Positions 6,934 through 13,189 of a DNA stretch of 29,580 nucleotides are shown here, in pieces. The DNA comes from Bacillota bacterium. Its GTDB lineage: Bacteria; Bacillota; Clostridia; Lachnospirales; Lachnospiraceae. Both the position numbers and the translations under genes were made by a program. The stretch's first letter is position 1. Every line of letters starts with the position of its first letter. The notes beneath the pieces are model-generated. The model saw only the letters and a program-made list of their open reading frames with translations, searched no databases and was not told where the DNA came from. Location of the stretch: positions 1 through 29,580 of the forward strand of contig JAFAEB010000151.1 of NCBI GenBank assembly GCA_023424235.1, given 5' to 3'.

Positions 6934-8232
6934 TTATCCTTTTTTTCGTTGTAACATTGCCACTTTATAAAGCTCTTCCGTCGCTAAAGAAAGCTTTGTT
7001 ACAGAAAATTTTTCGACTAATGGATATATATATAGGGTATCATCACTTGTATTAAGGTCAACACAATCGCCAATATTACGATAGTTATACTCAATATGGC
7101 ACGAATAAAGAGTATGAGCTGTCCAAGTTAATTCATAAGGCATATGATTGTTACTACCTTTTAGTAAAAATCCATTCATATTGTGGACCAAAGTACCTGT
7201 ACCCATATTAATAAATTCTTTCGAATTCGGAAGGGAATGAATGACAGCTTTACTCTCGAAATGATAAGTACCTGCTTCAATTTCCATTCTGACATTCTTT
7301 CTCTCCCATTCATACCAATCTGGAATATGACTAAATTCTGTTTCTCCTTCATCTGCTTTAAGTTCACCAAGAGTTGTCATATACCATTTTTTTCCGCAAT
7401 GATTACACCAAATAGCATCAGCCTTAGAATTCATTTCATATTCTGTTTTGCAATGAGGGCATTGGTATAATACCTTATGTAAACCTTCCGCACGATTTGG
7501 ATAGGTAATATGTATTCCCTTATCCTTTTGCCACTTATAATCATCATACAGAAAAGCCTTATCAAGTTCTGCATTAATTGTATGTGTGCTTAATGTTTTA
7601 ATTACCTCTGGTGTATATAGAAGTTTTAACTCAGCCTCAATAGGTTTTACAGAACGGTTTTTAAGATTCCAAAAAGGTGAATTAACATGATGTCCGTGCA
7701 TTATAAGTGTAACCACCGGAACATTCATTATTTTAATCAGTTTTCCTAATGAATCAGGTAAAACAGCATTGGTTCCGCATAAGGAATACCTAGCTTCAGG
7801 AAAAAGAACTACAATATCACCCTGTTTAACAACATGAAGCATTTTTTTAACAAGTATCAAATCATTGGTAAACTTTCTTGTACAGATGCATCCCACCAAA
7901 CGCATTAACCATTCTCTCTTAATAAATCCATCAATAGCTACAACATAGTTAGCTCGATTCGGAAAAATAGCTATAGTCATTACTTTAAAATCAAGAAAGG
8001 AATTATGGTTACATAGTAATAAATAAGGTGGTTTTATACCCTCCATATTTATTTTATTGATTTTCGCTCTATGTTTAAATATATCTGGAAAGCTTAAAGC
8101 CCAAGTTATAGGACGTAAATAATTCTTCTGTCTTAATGGTGCTTTCTTCATATTAAATCTTTTATAATCACCTATCATACATTTTACAACTCGTATCCAA
8201 TAACGAGCTTTTCTCCTTATAGAATATACCAA
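6934..8232 (-). CDS. PlsC-like 1-acyl-glycerol-3-phosphate acyltransferase with C-terminal zinc ribbon
   Basis: Lysophospholipid acyltransferase family, which moves a fatty acyl group to a lysophospholipid or glycerol phosphate at the membrane. The HX4D active site is NHNSFLD (His76, Asp81) and the glycerol-phosphate-binding block is LFPEARYS (143-150), where the common FPEGxxS Gly is Ala. The protein is 432 aa, about 180 longer than simple PlsC. The extra part holds a CPHC (258-261) ... CNHC (276-279) zinc ribbon and then a beta-rich tail of about 140 residues that I do not recognise. The frame begins at a TTG (8232) with only weak upstream TAGG, and ATGs at 8178 or 8151 are alternatives, so the N-terminus is uncertain. 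Probably co-transcribed with the HAD gene. Confidence 0.85.
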   Translation of the reverse strand: MVYSIRRKARYWIRVVKCMIGDYKRFNMKKAPLRQKNYLRPITWALSFPDIFKHRAKINKINMEGIKPPYLLLCNHNSFLDFKVMTIAIFPNRANYVVAIDGFIKREWLMRLVGCICTRKFTNDLILVKKMLHVVKQGDIVVLFPEARYSLCGTNAVLPDSLGKLIKIMNVPVVTLIMHGHHVNSPFWNLKNRSVKPIEAELKLLYTPEVIKTLSTHTINAELDKAFLYDDYKWQKDKGIHITYPNRAEGLHKVLYQCPHCKTEYEMNSKADAIWCNHCGKKWYMTTLGELKADEGETEFSHIPDWYEWERKNVRMEIEAGTYHFESKAVIHSLPNSKEFINMGTGTLVHNMNGFLLKGSNNHMPYELTWTAHTLYSCHIEYNYRNIGDCVDLNTSDDTLYIYPLVEKFSVTKLSLATEELYKVAMLQRKKG

Positions 8233-8338
8233 TTATAACCTATGCAAGTTTAACCATCAAGAAATATCTACTATTGATATTTATTAATTTAATTTAACAC
8301 TAATCTTATCAAATACTTAGAGTTATATAAATGGACCA

Positions 8339-8884
8339 CTATTCCAAATTGCTGAATATAGCTTCAATCTGTTTCATTAAGGTATCTAACTCAATTACAG
8401 TGTCTAAAGTGTTATCTTTATAACCTAATGTTCCTGTAAATCTCCCCTTTGTACTCCAATGTAACTTTGCATTATTCATATCAAACAACACACCGTCACA
8501 GTTATGATATTCTTTCTTAATAGTATTATAGATAGTTAACACCTGAGGTTCTAAAAAAGTAATAAAAATATAATAATTATTCTCATCCATTTGAGCATAT
8601 CCTTCGGCGTCTTCCAAAGTAATACTGATATCTTCATCTAATAAATCAATTCGATCACTCGATCGAACAAAGAATGCATTTAAATCCTCTATGACTATTA
8701 ATTTATCTTTTTGAAACTTGTCAGGATACACAATTTTATTGCCGTGAATAACTTCGATCCTGTCTATTACTTTCGTGTTAATGCCAAATATTTCATAATT
8801 ATTAATATTCTGATTTGATTTTCTACATCCGATAGCAGATAGTGTTAATAACATTATACATAACGATAAGATTAATTTTTTCAT
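8339..8884 (-). CDS. Hypothetical lipoprotein (181 aa)
   Basis: The N-terminus is a lipoprotein signal: two lysines, a hydrophobic stretch, and lipobox LSAIGC with the modified Cys at 20. The mature part is about 160 aa, acidic and beta-rich, with no motif I can name, and would be anchored on the outer face of the membrane. GGAGATAATAT before the ATG supports the start. It ends 106 nt before the acyltransferase frame on the same strand, and no convincing terminator is seen between them, so co-transcription is possible. It resembles other orphan Clostridia lipoproteins; function unknown. Confidence 0.8.
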   Translation of the reverse strand: MKKLILSLCIMLLTLSAIGCRKSNQNINNYEIFGINTKVIDRIEVIHGNKIVYPDKFQKDKLIVIEDLNAFFVRSSDRIDLLDEDISITLEDAEGYAQMDENNYYIFITFLEPQVLTIYNTIKKEYHNCDGVLFDMNNAKLHWSTKGRFTGTLGYKDNTLDTVIELDTLMKQIEAIFSNLE

Positions 8885-9006
8885 ATATTATCTCCTTCAT
8901 TTACGAAAACCATATTTATACAATATTATAACATATCTATATTAAAATGCGATAGATTGATGAATATTATATAGTTTTATGTAGTGAAATAATTGAAAAT
9001 AAATAA

Positions 9007-9035
9007 TTGTAACCTGAAGGAATGTGTGATAGTAT
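9007..9035 (+). promoter_or_regulatory. Promoter of the GyrI-like gene
   Basis: TTGTAA (9007-9012), 17-nt spacer, TAGTAT (9030-9035). Transcription would begin near 9042, leaving a leader of about 120 nt that contains an imperfect hairpin (TGCATGCC / GGCATTGCA, 9073-9092) and a second around 9096-9120. Their role is unknown. Confidence 0.55.
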
Positions 9036-9163
9036 AAAGATAACATAAGTTTTCCATAATAATACAACACCCTGCATGCCAAAGGCATTGCAATTACTGA
9101 CAGTGAACTAGTTCTGTAATACTACATTAAAATACAAAAAATACATAATGGAGGAAGTTAAAC

Positions 9164-9694
9164 ATGGCAGAAATTATTAAAACTTATATGGAACACCTAC
9201 CTGCACTTCGCTTTATTGGAAAATGCTATACCAACAAAGATAGAGGCAATGATGGTAGTTATAGTGGAAAATGGGGCGAATGGTTTCAAAATGGATGGTT
9301 TGGAGAACTTGAAAAACTAGGAGAAGCTGAGAACATCGAGAATGGTTACCTTGGTTTTATGCGTTGTAATGGTTCTGATTTTGAGAATTCTTTCGAATAT
9401 TGGATCGGTATATTCTTTCCACCAAATACAGATGTACCAGAAGGATATGATTACATTGATTTAGAAGATGGAGATGTGGGAGTATGCTTCATTAAAGGTA
9501 ATGAACATGATGGAAGTATCTATAATATGCATGATGCTTGTATGAAGAAATTACAAGAATACGGTATGGATAAATATAAAGATGATGCGCATAATAGAGT
9601 CTGTTTCTTTGAACGTTACAACTGTCCACGCTTTACAGAGAAAGATGAGAATGGTGATGTAATATTGGATTACGGAATCTATTTAGCTAATTAA
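9164..9694 (+). CDS. GyrI-like effector-binding (small-molecule-binding) domain protein
   Basis: Stand-alone 176-aa protein of the type found as the effector-binding C-terminal half of AraC/MerR-type regulators (GyrI-like/SOUL fold), here without a DNA-binding domain. Seen features: the opening strand LPALRFIGKCYT, an acidic and aromatic-rich middle with YWIGIFFPP and VPEGYDYIDLEDGDVGVCFIKG, and the final CFFERYNCPRF ... DENGDVILDYGIYL block common at the C-terminus of this family. GGAGGAAGTTAAAC gives a clear start. It is a single-gene unit with its own promoter and terminator. It may bind or sequester a small ligand; the ligand is unknown. Confidence 0.8.
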   Translation: MAEIIKTYMEHLPALRFIGKCYTNKDRGNDGSYSGKWGEWFQNGWFGELEKLGEAENIENGYLGFMRCNGSDFENSFEYWIGIFFPPNTDVPEGYDYIDLEDGDVGVCFIKGNEHDGSIYNMHDACMKKLQEYGMDKYKDDAHNRVCFFERYNCPRFTEKDENGDVILDYGIYLAN

Positions 9695-9715
9695 TCAACA
9701 TAATATATATGGAAT

Positions 9716-9752
9716 AAAGACGTAGCCCAAAAAATTAGGATACGTCTTCTTT
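9716..9752 (+). terminator. Terminator between convergent genes
   Basis: AAAGACGTA (9716-9724) pairs with TACGTCTT (9741-9748), with extra CC/GG pairing inside, followed by CTTTATG. It lies 22 nt after the GyrI-like stop and can also act on the convergent LysM/GH18 gene, since the other arm is T-rich on the minus strand. Confidence 0.75.
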
Positions 9753-9768
9753 ATGTTTGTTTCGCCAT

Positions 9769-11049
9769 TTATAAAACCTGAATAATATTATATAATACAT
9801 TTATATATAAAAATGTTTGAGGAATGGTATACATAATATTCCAAATGGCCATTCCATTAAAACCATTTCTATATATCATATCGAATACAGCTTCAACGGC
9901 CCTAACATCATGAAAATAAACAAAGAAGTTATCAGATTCATTATCTATAACAAAAAAATAAGATAATAGATTAACATCATTATAATTAATCTCAGCACCA
10001 GTATTCCTTGCTAGTTGTATTACATTTGTTGCACTTATAGAACTTGCTCTAGTCTCACCAGCTACATATGGAATACTTATTATATATCCTATATTGGAAA
10101 ATCCAACTGTCATTTTTTCTGCTGGAACTTGCCGTGCAATGATTTGATACAACAATTCTATTAAATAAAAGGGTGTTTCTTCAATCGAACTCTCTTGTGC
10201 ATACCCCCAGGAATAGGTTAATAGAACAACACCATCTGAAACATTACTTATTTTTGAATAATCAATAAGTTCTGTTCTCCCTACTTCTGATTTAAAAGAT
10301 TCTGGTGTGATTGTAACAAATACTTTGATTCCTACTTTATTAAATTCTTCACTAATTAGTGATATAAATTCATAATATAGTTCTCTATCTTCTTCAAGTA
10401 TTGATGGTGTATCAATATTTATACCATAGTATCCTTTGTTCCTTACTACTCTATATATATCGGCTATCAGTTTATTTCTAATCTCTCTATTATTTAATAT
10501 ACTATGAAATATTTCATTGCTTATAGTACCATTTTCTGTAATATAAGATAATACCATAATTGGGGCTACTCCAAATGATTTTGCAATATCAATTATTTCA
10601 TTATCATCGATATCATCTAACTCACCATCAGGATTTATCGTATAACTAAAGATAGAAAGATACGTTAAATATAATAAATTTTTACGTAACACATCTCGGT
10701 TGATATATGGATATGCATACCCATTTATTGTTGTATCCATTCTTTTTTCGTCATCATAACTAATTATAATTGATTCGCCTTTTCGTAAACCACGTCTATC
10801 TAAAAGATGTGGATTATTTCTAAGCAATTGGATCGTAGTTATTTGATAATCGTAAGCTATACTTTCTAATGTATCCCCCTCTTGTACAATATGAACTTCT
10901 TTAGGATAGACGATTACTATAGTCTGACCAACAACTAGATTTAAAGGATTCCTTAAGCCATTCGCTCTTATTAATCTAGATGAAGGTATCCCATACTTAT
11001 CTGCGATTGAATTAATTGTTTCGCCTGATTGAACTACATGAATTATCAT
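9769..11049 (-). CDS. Two-LysM GH18-fold protein (SleL/YaaH-like) without the catalytic glutamate
   Basis: Two N-terminal LysM peptidoglycan-binding modules (residues 1-49 and 50-101) precede a glycoside hydrolase family 18 barrel (about 107-426), the arrangement of spore cortex-lytic/coat proteins SleL and YaaH. There is no signal peptide, as in those spore proteins. The barrel is recognisable by GYAYPYINRD, FGVAPIMVLSY, GYYGINID (206-213), VFVTITPE and the C-terminal GMAIWNIMYTIP. The active-site block, normally NID-F-E-Y, reads NIDTPSI here, so the proton-donor Glu at position 215 is Pro. I infer a binding-only or structural paralogue rather than an N-acetylglucosaminidase. TGAGGT before the ATG supports the start. 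It is a single gene with a weak promoter at 11126-11155. Confidence 0.9.
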   Translation of the reverse strand: MIIHVVQSGETINSIADKYGIPSSRLIRANGLRNPLNLVVGQTIVIVYPKEVHIVQEGDTLESIAYDYQITTIQLLRNNPHLLDRRGLRKGESIIISYDDEKRMDTTINGYAYPYINRDVLRKNLLYLTYLSIFSYTINPDGELDDIDDNEIIDIAKSFGVAPIMVLSYITENGTISNEIFHSILNNREIRNKLIADIYRVVRNKGYYGINIDTPSILEEDRELYYEFISLISEEFNKVGIKVFVTITPESFKSEVGRTELIDYSKISNVSDGVVLLTYSWGYAQESSIEETPFYLIELLYQIIARQVPAEKMTVGFSNIGYIISIPYVAGETRASSISATNVIQLARNTGAEINYNDVNLLSYFFVIDNESDNFFVYFHDVRAVEAVFDMIYRNGFNGMAIWNIMYTIPQTFLYINVLYNIIQVL

Positions 11050-11125
11050 AAAGACCTCAAATTACTCTATATTAATAATTGTATGATAGAAAAGAGAATA
11101 CGTTACATTATTGTTACTTAAGCAT

Positions 11126-11155
11126 ATATTACTTTGATTAAACCTTATTATGCAA
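11126..11155 (-). promoter_or_regulatory. Possible promoter of the LysM/GH18 gene
   Basis: Minus strand: TTGCAT (11150-11155), 18-nt spacer, TAATAT (11126-11131), about 70 nt upstream of the start. If the gene is sporulation-specific a different sigma factor would be expected, so this is tentative. Confidence 0.35.
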
Positions 11156-11294
11156 GTCCTATTTCAATAGAATTACAATATTGTTTCATTCATTTTAATT
11201 TTTCTATTCCACGATATACAATAATTGAGTTTTTCCACTATCAATCATGAATGAACCTATAATTGGAATTTTTTATATTTTTTTAACAAATCAA
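11156..11294. other. AT-rich intergenic stretch between divergent promoters
   Basis: With its flanks, 11050-11377 holds no gene. This central part is very AT-rich, with T runs around 11270-11284, and I see no ORF with a ribosome binding site on either strand. It separates the minus-strand LysM/GH18 promoter from the strong plus-strand promoter at 11295. Confidence 0.6.
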
Positions 11295-11323
11295 TTGACT
11301 ATATTTACATATTTTGCTACAAT
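11295..11323 (+). promoter_or_regulatory. Strong sigma-A-type promoter of the 21-codon unit
   Basis: TTGACT (11295-11300), exactly 17 nt, TACAAT (11318-11323): one of the best promoters in the window. The expected start point, near 11330, falls at the beginning of the perfect inverted repeat at 11328-11354. Confidence 0.8.
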
Positions 11324-11327
11324 ATGA

Positions 11328-11354
11328 TATATAGTTTATTATTTAAACTATATA
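11328..11354 (+). promoter_or_regulatory. Perfect 11-bp inverted repeat at the transcription start
   Basis: TATATAGTTTA (11328-11338), a 5-nt loop, then the exact reverse complement TAAACTATATA (11344-11354). It lies 4 nt after the -10 box, where it could be a repressor operator in DNA or a 5' stabilising hairpin in the RNA. It ends 6 nt before the GAAAGGAG ribosome binding site, so its folding could also affect translation. Confidence 0.6.
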
Positions 11355-11377
11355 ATTTATGAAAGGAGTATATTATT

Positions 11378-11443
11378 ATGCATTTAATTCGATCGCCTAA
11401 TTTTAAAAAGGGACATGTTATCTGGTTTGACCCCCTGTACTAA
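11378..11443 (+). CDS. 21-codon ORF, leader or signalling peptide candidate
   Basis: The ATG at 11378 follows GAAAGGAGTATATTATT, one of the clearer ribosome binding sites in the window, and gives a 21-residue peptide: MHLIRSPNF at the start, KKG in the middle and HVIWFDPLY at the end. It is basic then aromatic, with no signal sequence or membrane helix and no Cys. The stop codon lies in the 3' arm of a terminator stem (11410-11456), so a ribosome finishing this ORF would physically block that hairpin. This is the layout of leader-peptide attenuation (as in TnaC-type or antibiotic-responsive leaders), with the secreted-protein gene at 11552 as the possible controlled target. Alternatively it is a free-standing short peptide or sRNA. 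I do not recognise the sequence. Confidence 0.6.
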   Translation: MHLIRSPNFKKGHVIWFDPLY

Positions 11444-11456
11444 CATGCCCGTTTTT
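11410..11456 (+). terminator. Intrinsic terminator overlapping the 21-codon ORF
   Basis: GGG-A-CATGTTA (11410-11420) pairs with TAACATG-CCC (11441-11450), ten pairs with one bulged A, over a 20-nt loop, followed by GTTTTT. The 5' arm and loop lie entirely inside the 21-codon ORF, and the 3' arm begins with its TAA stop. Transcripts ending here would be about 125 nt long. Confidence 0.8.
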
Positions 11457-11551
11457 AGCTCGAGAAAGTTGTTAAATTTTCTATGAGACTATTAATAATA
11501 TAGCATATATTCGCTATTTACTCAACTAATATTAGAAAGGAAATATTTCTG

Positions 11552-11872
11552 ATGAATAAAATTAAAAATATTTTAACAGTACTTACATTTACAATATTAC
11601 TAGCTATTCCTTCTACTACAGCTTTAGCAGCTAACTGTCCTCCACATAGTTATTTTCATGATGGTACATTTCAAGCCCCCCAACCTGGTGGTAGCCATAC
11701 TGTCACTGTTCCAGAATTGGATCCTGTATTTGGTGGTTATAAATATGTTACTAAGACTTGTATTATAACTGAAATTAGAAATGTTTATGAATACCGTTGT
11801 AGAAATTTTTGTGGTGCTTATTTTACGAATGATTATCTAGCGTATGAGACACATAGTATTTCACATAATTAA
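11552..11872 (+). CDS. Small secreted cysteine-containing protein (106 aa)
   Basis: An N-terminal Sec signal peptide is clear (two basic residues, hydrophobic core, cleavage probably after TTALAA), giving a mature protein of about 79 aa. The mature part begins NCPPHSYFHDG, has a Gly/Pro-rich GGSHTVTVP segment, and ends with TKTC ... YRCRNFCGAYF ... ETHSISHN. Four Cys and several His allow disulfides or metal binding; the YRCxxxC...HSxxH ending recalls small secreted Clostridia proteins of unknown role. AGAAAGGAAATATTTCTG provides the ribosome binding site. It may be expressed by read-through from the promoter at 11295. A perfect hairpin follows the stop. It could be a surface peptide, bacteriocin-like factor or signal; none is proven. 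Confidence 0.75.
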   Translation: MNKIKNILTVLTFTILLAIPSTTALAANCPPHSYFHDGTFQAPQPGGSHTVTVPELDPVFGGYKYVTKTCIITEIRNVYEYRCRNFCGAYFTNDYLAYETHSISHN

Positions 11873-11874
11873 AG

Positions 11875-11906
11875 TTGAAGTGGGCTGTTTGAATAGCCCA
11901 CTTCAA
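11875..11906 (+). terminator. Perfect 12-bp hairpin after the secreted-protein gene
   Basis: TTGAAGTGGGCT (11875-11886), an 8-nt loop, and its exact reverse complement (11895-11906), starting 3 nt after the stop codon. No T run follows, so it may be a partial terminator or an mRNA-stabilising hairpin that sets expression relative to the lipoprotein genes downstream. Confidence 0.65.
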
Positions 11907-12004
11907 ATGTAAATCAAAGAATATAGTACAATTATAAAAAAATTAATTCTAAATTAGGAATCAACTTACTTACATTATAACTTATTCAATAAATGGAGGT
12001 AACT

Positions 12005-13189
12005 ATGTTTAAAAAGACTATCATAGTCTTCGCATGTATTATGATAATTTGTACTTCCTGTAGCAATAAGCATGAATACGACGAAGAACCCGACTACACA
12101 CCTTTTCTCACTGATAATAGCTATAGTACATATGGAGACCATCAAAACGAAGAAACATCTAGTAATGATAGCAATGATTCTACTATAAATAACGAAGCTG
12201 TGGATGAAGTATGGCCTCTAGATATCAATTTTACTGGTATTACTTCAAAAGAATCCTATCCAACTGGTAACCTGAACACAAACTATAAATTTGTAGCTTG
12301 GCCTTCTGCCATGGTCTGTCCAGATAATAAAAATAATACCGTATATTTTGTTAATTATGGTAAGGATAATTATATATATCAAATAAAAGATGGTATAAGT
12401 ACCATCCTAATTGAGAAAAAAGCACACTCACTGCAACTATGGGAGGATAAGCTTTATTTTATCAGTTACGAATCTTCTAATACCTATCAGGGCGATATTT
12501 ATTCTTATGACTTAATCACAAAGAAACTTGAAGTAATACAAAAAGGACCTGCTGACTTATTGTATATTGATAATTTTGGCATCTTTTATTATAAATACGA
12601 TGTGAATGGTTATTTTAATGGTTATGTCCTTACTATAGAAGAAGACAAATCAACTAAGGTGGATTATATTTTACCTATTTCTTACAATGAATTTCAAATT
12701 CATGGTTCTAATGATGGTATATATCTTAAAGAAGATAATAATGAATCTTTATTACTAGCTCCTTTAGAATATGCTAGTAATAAATTAAATGTACAAAATG
12801 AACATCTAATATTTGTAGATAGCTCCCATATTTATACAATGAATTTAACAAATGCTGAGACTAAAGTAATTTGTTTAGAAGAGTATAAGGTAGCTTATAT
12901 ATATGATTATGTGGTTATAAAAGATACAATCTATATCTCTGATGGTGGTTCAATTTTTACTATACCATTAGTAGGTGGAGACCTTAAACGGTATGCTGTA
13001 GTGTCAGAGAACATAAATGAGCGTTACGATATAAATAACCTGTATTCCGATGGAAGGAATCTTTACGGTATAACAAGTGACTTTAATAATAATAATAAAA
13101 TGGTCGCAATAACTCTAACAAAGAATAAGAATAACATAAGCCAAATCCAAATCCCTTATGTCGTAGAAGTAAAGGAGTTAATCAAATGA
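12005..13189 (+). CDS. Lipoprotein with DUF5050/beta-propeller-like repeats (394 aa)
   Basis: Lipoprotein signal with lipobox ICTSC (modified Cys19 from this start), then a low-complexity Asp/Glu/Ser/Asn linker to about residue 65. The rest consists of repeated short strands of the type NTVYFVNYGKDNYIYQIKDG, DKLYFISYES and DTIYISDGGSIFTIPLVGGD, typical of DUF5050-like six-bladed propeller sensors or scaffolds. I chose the ATG at 12005, which has GGAGG at 5-nt spacing; the ATG at 11993 overlaps that ribosome binding site. The stop overlaps the next start (ATGA at 13186-13189), so the two lipoproteins are translationally coupled and probably act together on the outer face of the membrane. Ligand unknown. 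Confidence 0.85.
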   Translation: MFKKTIIVFACIMIICTSCSNKHEYDEEPDYTPFLTDNSYSTYGDHQNEETSSNDSNDSTINNEAVDEVWPLDINFTGITSKESYPTGNLNTNYKFVAWPSAMVCPDNKNNTVYFVNYGKDNYIYQIKDGISTILIEKKAHSLQLWEDKLYFISYESSNTYQGDIYSYDLITKKLEVIQKGPADLLYIDNFGIFYYKYDVNGYFNGYVLTIEEDKSTKVDYILPISYNEFQIHGSNDGIYLKEDNNESLLLAPLEYASNKLNVQNEHLIFVDSSHIYTMNLTNAETKVICLEEYKVAYIYDYVVIKDTIYISDGGSIFTIPLVGGDLKRYAVVSENINERYDINNLYSDGRNLYGITSDFNNNNKMVAITLTKNKNNISQIQIPYVVEVKELIK

